This document shows, piece after piece, positions 34,412 through 42,411 of a stretch of DNA of 64,000 nt. The notes beneath the pieces were generated by a model. The model was not told where the DNA came from and made no database searches. It saw only the letters and a program-made list of their open reading frames with translations. Source of the stretch: Fimisoma sp964619315 (lineage in GTDB: Bacteria; Bacillota; Clostridia; Peptostreptococcales; Anaerovoracaceae); assembly GCA_964619315.1 (NCBI GenBank), contig CAZUEH010000005.1:1-64000 (forward strand), read 5' to 3'. Positions within the stretch are counted from its first letter, which is position 1, and each line of letters starts with the position of its first letter. Position numbers and translations under genes: made by a program.

Positions 34412-34684
34412 TTATCTATTCTTGGAAAAACAATCGCTGCAATAAACAGGACGGTCATCTTTCGGTTGGAAAGGAACTTGACAATTCGCTCCACATGATG
34501 CACAAACTGCATCGAACATTTCGCGTTTACGGTTGCCTCCATTTTTACGGGCGTCGCGGCAGGGTTTGCAACGCTGAGGTTCATTTGTGAAACCTTTTTC
34601 TGCGTAAAACTCCTGTTCATTTGCTGTGAACGTAAATTCTTGTCCACAATCTTTACATACTATTGTTTTGTCTTGGAAATTCAA
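34412..34684 (-). CDS. Zinc-ribbon protein
   Basis: A 90-residue protein with two metal-binding modules: an N-terminal CKDCGQEF...RCKPCR ribbon (residues about 10-43) and a C-terminal CASCGANCQVPF...VYCSDCF ribbon (about 60-85). This matches the small probable-zinc-ribbon family found beside RNA- or translation-related genes in Firmicutes; the function is unknown. It lies directly upstream of the DEAD-box helicase on the same strand, separated by a terminator hairpin. A role with nucleic acid is inference. Confidence 0.8.
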   Translation of the reverse strand: MNFQDKTIVCKDCGQEFTFTANEQEFYAEKGFTNEPQRCKPCRDARKNGGNRKREMFDAVCASCGANCQVPFQPKDDRPVYCSDCFSKNR

Positions 34685-34772
34685 TTGGTATACCTCTTTA
34701 AATAAATTTTACTTTGCTTGCGCTCAGTACTTCTACAGTATATATGCGCTTGAGGAATATGTCAACTTTTAT

Positions 34773-35513
34773 TTATTTTTTGCTATCATATGTAAACTTA
34801 GCACCGTTTCCAAATTCCCACTTGCCACCGCCTGCACCTATTTCAAAATGTAATTTGGCGATACCCAAGTCGATAGCCGCAAAGCTTTTTTCAATATCAT
34901 CTGCGGCGGCGGTCACTATGCCATCTTTGTACGAAAACGTTATTGGTTGACGGTTTGCTGCTGAAGGGGCTTTTTCCACTGCCTTCATCCCTTCAATAAA
35001 CCAATTGGGAACTTCTCCATCAGCAACGTACATTTGCTCCATAGGCTTTGTTTTGCGGTGATTCATGTTGTAAATAAACTTTTCTTTTCCGCTTGGGGTT
35101 CCTTGTACATTGCCTACGACTATAGTACATACTACGGCTTCCTCATTGTTAAGCTCAACTGGACAACGAGAAGGGTCATAGGTTCCTCCAACCCAGCAAG
35201 TTCCCAGGCCGTAGTCTGTGGCTTTCAAAACTAATAGCTCGCCAAAGTATCCCATTTTTTCTAATGCAATAACATCATCCTTGTTACAGATTTGTACAAC
35301 ACAATGTTTTACTCCAGAAAGCATGCCGTAGCTTTTGCGCAATCCATTGAATGCCTCTCCATTGTTCAAGAGTAGCTGCATCTTTATCTTTTCATTTTTG
35401 CTAAAATCATCTATTAGTTGATTCAGTACTTCTATTGCCTTTTCATCTAACGCGGTTGGCAAGTAGCTTCGCCTTGATTTGCGTGTTAATATGGCCTTTT
35501 TTAAATCATTCAT
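34773..35513 (-). CDS. Nitroreductase family protein (TM1586-like)
   Basis: A 246-residue protein of the nitroreductase-like flavoenzyme group, resembling Thermotoga TM1586 (two-lobed, pseudo-dimeric single chain). Seen: an N-terminal RKSRRSY FMN-binding start near residue 11, the GLGTCWVGG segment, and a second half with APSAANRQP, which repeats the usual N-terminal FMN motif. It would reduce quinones or nitro compounds with NAD(P)H; the substrate is unknown. It is transcribed five bases after the VOC protein gene. Confidence 0.83.
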   Translation of the reverse strand: MNDLKKAILTRKSRRSYLPTALDEKAIEVLNQLIDDFSKNEKIKMQLLLNNGEAFNGLRKSYGMLSGVKHCVVQICNKDDVIALEKMGYFGELLVLKATDYGLGTCWVGGTYDPSRCPVELNNEEAVVCTIVVGNVQGTPSGKEKFIYNMNHRKTKPMEQMYVADGEVPNWFIEGMKAVEKAPSAANRQPITFSYKDGIVTAAADDIEKSFAAIDLGIAKLHFEIGAGGGKWEFGNGAKFTYDSKK

Positions 35514-35518
35514 ATCCT

Positions 35519-35884
35519 CTACTCACCTTTTGATATTTGAATTCCTACACCGTCAGGGTCGCTTACAAAGAAACATTCCATATTGCCTCCCAAAATAACG
35601 GGTTCGATAGTAACTATCTTTCTTTCTCTTCCTATCTGTAACATTTTGTCATAGTCGGGAGTACATATCCCCAAAGAGACGGCTGTGTTGTGCGCTTGTG
35701 TATGGTCGAAACTCTTGTCATGAATAAGCTCTACCTGCATGCCGTTGTCTGCTTCAAAAAAAGCGATCATCATAGATTCATTAGGGGAAAACTCATGTAC
35801 AGCTTTCATTCCTAAATAATCTCGGTAGAATTCTTTTGATTTTTCAAAATCCGCCACTTTAATTGTAATCCACTGAATTGTCAT
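35519..35884 (-). CDS. VOC family (glyoxalase/bleomycin resistance-like) protein
   Basis: A 121-residue vicinal-oxygen-chelate fold protein with the beta-alpha-beta-beta-beta pattern: WITIKVADFEKSKEFYRDYLGMK at the N-terminus and ECFFVSDPDGVGIQI at the C-terminus. Members bind metal and act on small electrophiles or sequester drugs; the substrate is unknown. The start is ATG 35884 after AAGGAGGG; a 42-base longer frame contains that ribosome site and is rejected. It is first in a two-gene unit with the nitroreductase. Confidence 0.85.
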   Translation of the reverse strand: MTIQWITIKVADFEKSKEFYRDYLGMKAVHEFSPNESMMIAFFEADNGMQVELIHDKSFDHTQAHNTAVSLGICTPDYDKMLQIGRERKIVTIEPVILGGNMECFFVSDPDGVGIQISKGE

Positions 35885-35954
35885 GATACCCTCCTTGGCT
35901 CTTCGATTTGTACCAGTTATGCTCATTTTCGATCTCTTATATGCTTCTATTTAC

Positions 35955-35983
35955 AGTATGTGTGGCGATTCCTGCTTTGTCAA
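35955..35983 (-). promoter_or_regulatory. VOC/nitroreductase promoter
   Basis: On the minus strand TTGACA (35978-35983), 17 bases, then CATACT (35955-35960). Confidence 0.6.
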
Positions 35984-36196
35984 CCCAAATATAATTAGAT
36001 ATATTTTCGTGAATAAAATATATCTCAAGCTCTCACTGTCATCATCACACCTCCGTATCGTTGCAAGATAGCCATTTCAGCCCATAATCAAGTCTCAGTC
36101 CTTCGCGTTTTTTAGCCTTCACAGCGCAAACACATAAGCCTTGAATGTTTTTTTAATATGATATACTTAAATAGATGATTTAAGGAGGGTACCCTC

Positions 36197-38287
36197 GTGT
36201 ACAATTGGATACAGCAACTCGTTTATACTGCCGAACAAAATCATACATTAACTTCTATTAAAAGAGGATTCATGCTAGTTATACCTATCGTGTTGACTGG
36301 TTCTTTTGCTGTGTTCTTTAATAATTTTCCTTTGCCTGCCTATCAAGATTGGCTCGCCACATTTTTAGATGGCGCTTTGTCCCGTCTATTCGGGATGATA
36401 TTTGATGCAACAGTAGGCCTGCTTGCGATGTATTTAGTCATATCTATAGGCTACTACTATTCCGCTAAGTTTGATGAAGGCAATTTAACCCTTAGAGTCA
36501 TGGCATTGATTGCGGCCATCGCAAGCTTTTTCGCTTCCTTTGGTGGCTCTGGTTCTATCGAATTTTCAAGTTTCGGAACTTTGGGAGTTTTTACCGCAAT
36601 TTTATGCACAATCTTATCTATAAGATTGTTCTTTTTCCTATATTTAAATCGATATAATAATTTCCACTCTTATGCAGTGGGAAATGATAAATATTTTCGT
36701 GGAGCCATGGCGGCTATCTTTCCGATGGCCGTTTGCATTTTTGTGTTTACACTATCCCACCAATTCCTAGAAGCTGTTCTTCATGTTAATGATTTGAATG
36801 AGCTAATCAGTAACGGTCTCAATTATGTGTTCCGTAATGGTGGTAGTGGTTTGTCCAACTCATTGCTTTTCACAGGGTTTCAACATTTTCTCTGGGTCTT
36901 TGGTATCCATGGTGGCAATGCATTAGATGCAGTTGCGCAAGACATTTTCGTCAATGCAACAATGCAAAATGGTATTATTGTTTCAAAATCCTTTTTAGAC
37001 AATTTCACACTAATGGGAGGCTCGGGCACCACCTTATGTCTATTGATAGCAATACTAATCGCTGGTCGTAGAAAAAGCAATCGAAGCTTAGCTCACTCAG
37101 CAGCTCCACTGGCGTTGTTTAATATCAACGAGCTAATGGTATTCGGTATGCCTATCGTGCTCAACCCAATATACGCAATACCTTTTATCTTGACACCTAT
37201 AGTTTCTACTTTGATTGTATACGGCGCAACCTTCATTGGCTTTATGCCTGCGGTAGAGAATACAATACATTGGGCAACCCCTGTTTTTTTCAGCGGTTTC
37301 CTTACTACTGGCTCGTGGCGCGGAATCGCTGTCCAAGTAATTATTATTGCAGTTGGAACTATGATATATCTACCTTTTGTCAAATTATCCGAAAAGATTC
37401 AAGACAAGTTAGATGAAAGCAGATTGAATAAACTGACTGACCATTTCCGTTCGTTGAGTCCAACTGATCCACCGCCTAGGTATTTGTCTCGTAACGACGA
37501 TTTAGGCTCTATATCAAAAGAGTTGTCAGCTCAACTACGTGCAGCAATTGACCGAGATGAAGTCACTGTATACTATCAACCATTTGTGAACGGCAAGGGA
37601 ACCGTCGTTGGTGCCGAAACTCTTCTTAGGTGGAAATACGGAGGCTCCTTCGTTTTCCCTCCATTGCTCGTCGCTTTGGCAACTGAGGATGGAATCTTTG
37701 ATCAACTGACGATGCGAATTATTTCAAGTGCTTGCAAAGATGTGAGCTCAATGATGAAAACTCTGGGTAGACCTGTTACAGTATCGGTGAATATGTCAGC
37801 CGAACAGCTTAACAACCCTGAAATGGTTAGAGATATTATTGAAATAGCCGAACAACAAAATGTAAGCAAATATTTAGTTCAAGAAGTGACAGAGGATGCT
37901 CCGTTGTTGGACTTCCCTAACATTTCAAAGCATGTAGCACTCTTAGGAGAACATGACATTAGTTTAGCTATTGACGATTTCGGAATGGGTCAAAGTTCTT
38001 TGAGCTATCTCCGAAACAATAACTTCTGCTATGTAAAATTAGACGGAAATCTAGTAGTCCAGCTTCTAACCGAGCTTCGTTCCCAAGAAATTATAGCAGC
38101 TATAGTTTCTCTTGGTGACAACCTCCACTTTGAGGTTTTGGCAGAATGGGTAGAAAATACTGAAGTTAGAGACTGTCTGATCGATCTAGGTTGTTCTCTC
38201 TTCCAAGGGTTCTTGTACAGCCCTGCTGTACCTCTCGATAACTTTATAAAATATGCTAGCGAGAAGCATCCAGAAGAATCAAAGTAA
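36197..38287 (+). CDS. PTS EIIC-type permease domain fused to EAL c-di-GMP phosphodiesterase
   Basis: A 696-residue protein. Residues 1 to about 405 form a lactose/cellobiose-family EIIC with about ten membrane segments. The sugar-site histidine region GIHGGNA and the FNINELMVFG loop are both present. Residues about 445-690 form an EAL domain: ETL in place of EAL (Glu474), VNMSAEQL, EVTED, DDFG (Asp593-594), VKLDG (Lys614), AEWVEN (Glu650) and the QGFLYS glutamine. All main metal and catalytic positions look intact, so c-di-GMP hydrolysis is expected. No EIIA or EIIB domain or gene is present, so the EIIC part may act as a sugar sensor. The start is GTG 36197 after AGGAGG, and an AT-rich TATACT box lies about 30 bases upstream. 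Single-gene unit. Confidence 0.9.
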   Translation: MYNWIQQLVYTAEQNHTLTSIKRGFMLVIPIVLTGSFAVFFNNFPLPAYQDWLATFLDGALSRLFGMIFDATVGLLAMYLVISIGYYYSAKFDEGNLTLRVMALIAAIASFFASFGGSGSIEFSSFGTLGVFTAILCTILSIRLFFFLYLNRYNNFHSYAVGNDKYFRGAMAAIFPMAVCIFVFTLSHQFLEAVLHVNDLNELISNGLNYVFRNGGSGLSNSLLFTGFQHFLWVFGIHGGNALDAVAQDIFVNATMQNGIIVSKSFLDNFTLMGGSGTTLCLLIAILIAGRRKSNRSLAHSAAPLALFNINELMVFGMPIVLNPIYAIPFILTPIVSTLIVYGATFIGFMPAVENTIHWATPVFFSGFLTTGSWRGIAVQVIIIAVGTMIYLPFVKLSEKIQDKLDESRLNKLTDHFRSLSPTDPPPRYLSRNDDLGSISKELSAQLRAAIDRDEVTVYYQPFVNGKGTVVGAETLLRWKYGGSFVFPPLLVALATEDGIFDQLTMRIISSACKDVSSMMKTLGRPVTVSVNMSAEQLNNPEMVRDIIEIAEQQNVSKYLVQEVTEDAPLLDFPNISKHVALLGEHDISLAIDDFGMGQSSLSYLRNNNFCYVKLDGNLVVQLLTELRSQEIIAAIVSLGDNLHFEVLAEWVENTEVRDCLIDLGCSLFQGFLYSPAVPLDNFIKYASEKHPEESK

Positions 38288-38297
38288 TATAATAGCC

Positions 38298-38332
38298 AAA
38301 AGAACGCAGATTAAACTGCGTTCTTTTTTATT
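38298..38332 (+). terminator. EIIC-EAL gene terminator
   Basis: AAAGAACGCAG-ATTAAA-CTGCGTTCTTT with a T run. Confidence 0.88.
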
Positions 38333-38339
38333 CTATAGT

Positions 38340-38845
38340 CTAGATATAATATTCGTCTTTGAGAATCGAATATATGATTTGGTCGAGATACCCTCTTTCT
38401 GCCTTGTAGTTTTGTCTTAAAATTCCGTCTTGGTGCATACTAATTGACTCATACAATTTTATCCGATTTCGTTGTCGGGATAAACATCTAGCCAAAATCT
38501 ATTAGTCTCCGTTTTTTCAAAAGCATATTTTAGCAAGCCATCCATTGTTTCACGTCCATACCCTTGTCCTTTTTCGACAATGGCAATACGCCTAACTTCA
38601 AAAATGTTAGATTTGAAATCCAGCCTTATTAGCGCATAACCAATAATGTCATTGTCATCTTTCCTTTTGAAAACTAACAACAAATGATTTGGGTCTGCAA
38701 TTTCAGCCCTATGTTCTTCATGAGTTCCTATCCACAAATAGTCTCTATTGTCCTTGTGGCTTTCAATTCCAATTATTGTTTCTATTTCACTTTCATGAGC
38801 TTCAAAAATGTTTAACCGCTCTGTGGAAAATAAAAGGTTGTTCAC
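38340..38845 (-). pseudogene. Frameshifted GNAT acetyltransferase
   Basis: The first frame (GTG 38845, ribosome site GGAGGG) encodes 128 residues of a GNAT acetyltransferase, including the EVRRIAIVEKGQGYG CoA-binding region, and stops at 38459 just after DVYPDNEIG. Reading on in the next frame from there gives KLYESISMHQDGILRQ, then an ERGYLDQI stretch ending at 38340, exactly the missing family C-terminus. One lost base near 38462 explains both. The product would lack the last strands of the fold. It could be a sequencing error instead of a true mutation. Confidence 0.8.
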
Positions 38846-38898
38846 TATGTTGTCCCTCCGCTATGTTGGTATCTCATTGACTTTGTTCATGAGTAGTT

Positions 38899-39917
38899 TT
38901 ATTGCCCTTCACCCTTTTCGTTCTCGCCATGCGAAACAATATGTAGGCGTTTATTGTCACAATCATTCGAAAAAATTCTCAATTTACCGAAAATATCTTT
39001 CTTTTTATTGTCAACATCCAACTCTTCAGAATTATTACTATTATAGTTCATATAAATTATATGTTTTCCTTCAAAATAAAATTTTCGAATCATCGCATTG
39101 ATATGATTATCCGCCAGTCCTATACTGTAGCCAAGAATTATTAGGATGTCTGCTTCTCTAATTGCTTCATTCGCTTTCGCATACTCTTCAATTTGCTCAG
39201 GAAAGATTATCGGCTTTATTGGTGCTTGAGTCATAAGGAATGGAAAAACGAAATCTTCTTCATGAATTTTCTCTTCTCCGGCATCAATATCTTTCAGTTG
39301 CAATAGATGAGGGTATTCAAATTGTGTGAGTTTTCCCGAAAGATATATCGGGTTTTCGCCACATTTTTTCGATAGTTGCGTATAATTGGTTGTCATGATT
39401 TCAACTTTAAAGTTATCGCTTTTCACAAATAATTCCTTTATATATGTATAGTACTCTTCATTACCACCCTTGAATTCCTTTATAAACTTTTCAACTTTCT
39501 TGTTTGTTTCGTTCAAATCTTTTAAGACTCCCCCATATTCTTCTTGCCCCCACTCGTCCCCATAATAGTGTTTTAGCAAAGGTTTCAAAATTGCAAAGTA
39601 GGCACTCCAATAGTAGTTCACTAATATCCAAAAACTCGGATTATGCTCTTTAGGATTTATTATATATGCAAAATATTTTTCAACTGTTCCAAAAAAACTC
39701 ATTTCATTAATTACTTTTTTAAACTTTTTTTCCTCTTCATCTTTTTTCCTTTTTCTTTTCCAAGTCCACAGAAATTGTAGAGATTTTCACAGAATTCTTC
39801 TATTGCCCCCTCAGCTTCTGTGTCATTTTTATTTTCGTCTAATCTTCTTATAAAATCAGCAATTTTCACATTCAAGCTTTCATTTCTCCGTATTGTGTCC
39901 TTAACAGCATTTATCAA
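38899..39917 (-). pseudogene. Truncated, frameshifted SIR2-like protein remnant
   Basis: The main frame (38899-39702) resembles the C-terminal half of bacterial SIR2-like proteins: TTNYTQL, IYLSGKL, KPIIFPEQIEEYAK.ANEAI, and ADILIILGYSIGLADNHI. Such proteins often serve in phage defence. Upstream, a second frame (39711-39917) runs into it across an A-rich run at about 39733-39745; shifting one base there joins the two smoothly. Neither piece has a ribosome site. The N-terminal NAD-binding part is missing, and the upstream end lies in the promoter of the divergent udp gene. The family call is tentative; the broken state is clear. Confidence 0.55.
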
Positions 39918-39928
39918 TATGCTATAAT
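39901..39928 (+). promoter_or_regulatory. udp promoter (sigma-A)
   Basis: TTAACA (39901-39906), 16 bases, then a perfect TATAAT (39923-39928). It overlaps the upstream end of the SIR2-like remnant. Confidence 0.7.
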
Positions 39929-39966
39929 ACCCTTAATAAATAAACTTTTTATAGGAGGTTCGTTTT

Positions 39967-40743
39967 ATGTTACTAGAAAAAGACGGCTTTATGATGGACG
40001 ATCAAGATAGAATGTACCATATTCAATGTAAACAAGGAGATATAGGTAGGTATGTTTTTCTGCCTGGAGACCCTTTCCGTACCGATATGATCGCAAAGTA
40101 TCTCGATGATGCTAAATTGGTTTCCCATAACCGCGAGCACAAAACTTGGACAGGTTATCTTGATGGTGAGAAAGTATCAGTGGTTTCTACTGGTATGGGT
40201 TGCCCTTCTACTGCAATTGCTATTGAGGAGTTGATCCATCTAGGCGCAGACACTTTTATACGAATCGGAACCGCAGGATGCATTAACGAAGATCTTCGCA
40301 AGCCAAGCACCTTAGGCGGAATTATTACTGCTGCTGTGCGTGGAGACGGTACAACTGATATGTATGTGCCTAAGAGTTACCCAGCAGTTGCTGACCGTCA
40401 TGTTGTTGACGCCCTTGCAAAGGCTGCTAAAAATTTGGGTTATCACTTTGATGAAGGCATTTCCTTCTCCAAAGACTCCTTCTATTCCTATTGCCTTCCT
40501 GATACAGTTCCACTATCTGCACAGGTTAAGGAAGAATCCGTTATGTGGAAAAAAGCAAATGTCCTATTAACGGAAATGGAAGCATCAGCAATCTTTGTTA
40601 TTTCTTCTATTCGTGGTTGCAGGGCTTCTGGAATAATGGCATATTCAGACGCACCAGATGTTTCTGCTAATGTGGAAAAAGAAACACAAGTAGCATGCGA
40701 CGCTATTCGTCTTTTGATTAAACAAGACAAGGCGGAAAAGTAG
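39967..40743 (+). CDS. udp: Uridine phosphorylase
   Basis: A 258-residue nucleoside phosphorylase of the PNP/UDP family that splits uridine into uracil and ribose-1-phosphate. Seen: the phosphate-site FLPGDPFRTDMIA near residue 32, VVSTGMGCPSTAIAIEELI, the IRIGTAGCI strand, and the ribose/base-site LLTEMEASAIF near residue 200. AGGAGG precedes the ATG by eight bases. It is a single gene with its own promoter, and its terminator lies in the left copy of the ssrA-flanking repeat. The purine versus pyrimidine assignment rests on overall resemblance to Udp. Confidence 0.88.
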   Translation: MLLEKDGFMMDDQDRMYHIQCKQGDIGRYVFLPGDPFRTDMIAKYLDDAKLVSHNREHKTWTGYLDGEKVSVVSTGMGCPSTAIAIEELIHLGADTFIRIGTAGCINEDLRKPSTLGGIITAAVRGDGTTDMYVPKSYPAVADRHVVDALAKAAKNLGYHFDEGISFSKDSFYSYCLPDTVPLSAQVKEESVMWKKANVLLTEMEASAIFVISSIRGCRASGIMAYSDAPDVSANVEKETQVACDAIRLLIKQDKAEK

Positions 40744-40750
40744 CAAAGCG

Positions 40751-40833
40751 CTACGCGAGTTCGATTCACTATTTCTATAATTAAATAAAAAAGAGGCCTT
40801 AGGCCTCTTTCTTATTTAATGGTGGAGATGGCG
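40751..40833. repeat. 83-bp direct repeat, left copy
   Basis: Nearly identical to 41171-41253, with one mismatch seen (C for T at 40811). It contains the palindromic terminator AAAGAGGCCT/AGGCCTCTTT and ends with the terminal 14 bases of the tmRNA sequence (40820-40833). It starts eight bases after the udp stop. Confidence 0.9.
40787..40816 (+). terminator. udp terminator
   Basis: AAAAAAGAGGCCT-TAGGCCTCTTTCTTATTT stem with a T-rich tail, inside the left 83-bp repeat. Confidence 0.75.
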
Positions 40834-40846
40834 GTCGTCGACTGAC

Positions 40847-41159
40847 GCCAAATCACAGATTTGGACAGTCTTGACATGAGACCTGCCTCACTTGCAAGCA
40901 AGTGGGCTAGGGCTTCGGCCGTCGACTGAAGCCAAATCACAGATTTGGACAGTCTTGACATGAGACCTGCCTCACTTGCAAGCAANNNNNNNNNNNNNNN
41001 NNNNNNNNNNNNNNNNNNNNNNNNNNNNNNNNNNNNNNNNNNNNNNNNNNNNNNNNNNNNNNNNNNNNNNNNNNNNNNNNNNNNNGCCAAATCACAGATT
41101 TGGACAGTCTTGACATGAGACCTGCCTCACTTGCAAGCAAGTGGGCTAGGGCTTCAAGA
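40847..41159. repeat. 84-bp palindromic tandem repeats interrupted by gap
   Basis: Units start at 40847 and 40931 (period 84), and another starts at 41086 after the gap. Each holds inverted pairs: CCAAATC-ACA-GATTTGG, CACTTGC-AA-GCAAGTG, and GAAGCC facing GGCTTC. The last unit diverges at 41157. Copy number is unknown because of the gap. One minus-strand frame stays open through a whole number of codons per unit (28), but it has no start or ribosome site that I trust. Confidence 0.9.
40986..41085. other. Assembly gap (100 N)
   Basis: Exactly 100 N, the usual placeholder for a gap of unknown size, falls inside the repeat array. Missing sequence could be more repeat units or something larger. 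Confidence 0.99.
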
Positions 41160-41170
41160 TTCTTCACTCA

Positions 41171-41253
41171 CTACGCGAGTTCGATTCACTATTTCTATAA
41201 TTAAATAAAAAAGAGGCCTTAGGCCTCTTTTTTATTTAATGGTGGAGATGGCG
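41171..41253. repeat. 83-bp direct repeat, right copy
   Basis: The copy attached to the intact ssrA gene. Its last 14 bases are the tmRNA 3' end including CCA. It also contains CGCGAGTTCGATTC (41174-41187), an inverted copy of the tmRNA T-arm at 41255-41268. Confidence 0.9.
41207..41236 (-). terminator. ssrA terminator
   Basis: A GAGGCCT/AGGCCTC stem with a T run on both strands, four bases beyond the tmRNA CCA end. Confidence 0.8.
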
Positions 41254-41595
41254 AGAATCGAACTCGCGTCCTAAAGCATTTCTACGAAACTTTCTCCGAG
41301 CGCAGTCAATGATTTGTTATTTCGCTTCGACAGGCGCCCATTAACAGGCTCAAGTCTTGGCTATCCCGTTATTTCTCTATGCTGCCGGGATGTCGCATAG
41401 AGGAGTCCTGTATAATCGTCGCCGGGAAATGGGCCTACAGGGGAACCCAAACCGACGCGCGGAGCTGACTAGGCAGCTAGTGCGAATGTGTTTTTATTTT
41501 TAGCGTTTATATTTAACGTGCCTTTTTTAGGTAGACTGGCAAACTACCGCTCGCTTATTCCGATTCCACACCCCAGTCGAAACCTTTACACCCCC
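41240..41595 (-). ncRNA. ssrA: Transfer-messenger RNA (tmRNA)
   Basis: A 356-nt tmRNA that rescues stalled ribosomes with SmpB. The 5' end GGGGGTG pairs with CATCTCC before the discriminator A and the encoded CCA, with wobble pairs. The T-arm GCGAGTTCGATTCTCGC is clear. The tag frame ends TTC GCA CTA GCT GCC TAG, giving a peptide ending NTFALAA, most likely AKNKNTFALAA starting at a GCT resume codon. smpB lies about 800 bases upstream on the same strand. Confidence 0.95.
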
Positions 41596-41601
41596 ATAAT
41601 C

Positions 41602-41630
41602 TATATATACTCATATTACAACGGTTTCAA
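41602..41630 (-). promoter_or_regulatory. ssrA promoter (sigma-A)
   Basis: On the minus strand TTGAAA (41625-41630), 17 bases, then TATATA (41602-41607), six bases before the tmRNA 5' G. Confidence 0.7.
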
Positions 41631-41657
41631 ACTTTTTGCAACATGTCGGGTTTTGGT

Positions 41658-42368
41658 TTATTCTACGATAACTACTTCGGGAGCATCTTTGGTAACTATG
41701 AACTTTTGGCATTTTGCGCCGAGTTCTGTTTCCATAAGAGCTTTTAATTCGTCTAATGCATCATTTAAAACTTGGTCGTATTGGCCATCTACAGTTTCTA
41801 TACACATGAAAGCATTGGTGGTTTCTTCTGTAAGCATAGTTCTTACGGATTCACGCCAGTTGAAGCATCGGCAAATTGCTCCTGCCTCATCTTTATATAC
41901 TACTTCTCCTGGGCTAGGTGGTTCGCTCTTGTCACTTCCTAGTGTTATGAATTCTTCGTCGCCAACGGCTACTGTAAGTCTGTTGTCCCCTACAAAGGCA
42001 TCTATGTCTTCGCCACCAACGGGCACGCCGTATTTTAGAGAAATTCCGTTATAGATGTCTACGAGAGGGTTGATTGTGCCTATTTCGCCGCCTTTGGAAA
42101 CACGTTTAAGTAGCGCTTCAATCGAGCATCTTGCACCCTTTTTAGTTTTGAATTTGTAGAAAGCATCTCTCCAAGTGCGAATTACGGGGTTTTCTATAAA
42201 CTCCGGATTCGCTACGTGAGTCATTGCTAACTTTTCCGCTTTTATCAAGTACTCTTCATATTTGCTTGGGTCTTTGACTTGGTTGTCTAAACCTTCGCAC
42301 ACTAAAATGCCTATCTTGGCTTCCGGAAATATCTCTAAAAAATCTTTTTCCAATATAAACTTTTTCAT
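41658..42368 (-). CDS. B3/B4 tRNA-binding domain protein
   Basis: A 236-residue stand-alone B3/B4 domain protein, homologous to the editing region of the phenylalanyl-tRNA synthetase beta chain. Seen: a RTWRDAFYKFKTKKGARCSIEALL-like helix (split here as WRDAFYKF near residue 66 and SIEALLKR), NPLVDIYN near 99, and the GGEDIDAF region. Such free-standing proteins may hydrolyse mischarged aminoacyl-tRNAs, but this is not settled. It lies between smpB and ssrA on the same strand. Confidence 0.85.
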   Translation of the reverse strand: MKKFILEKDFLEIFPEAKIGILVCEGLDNQVKDPSKYEEYLIKAEKLAMTHVANPEFIENPVIRTWRDAFYKFKTKKGARCSIEALLKRVSKGGEIGTINPLVDIYNGISLKYGVPVGGEDIDAFVGDNRLTVAVGDEEFITLGSDKSEPPSPGEVVYKDEAGAICRCFNWRESVRTMLTEETTNAFMCIETVDGQYDQVLNDALDELKALMETELGAKCQKFIVTKDAPEVVIVE

Positions 42369-42411
42369 TTTTGTCGTCTCCTTTTAGTTCAGGGGCACAC
42401 CTTTGGTGACA

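Noticed and set aside
40847..41159. CRISPR array
   Set aside because: The repeats are contiguous 84-bp units with no spacers, and no cas genes are present.
40812..41167. Repeat-encoded 28-residue periodic protein on the minus strand
   Set aside because: Openness follows from the 84-bp period being a multiple of three; it crosses the N gap and lacks a credible start.
41488..42054. 188-codon plus-strand frame over ssrA and the B3/B4 gene
   Set aside because: Overlaps tmRNA and a conserved gene on the other strand.
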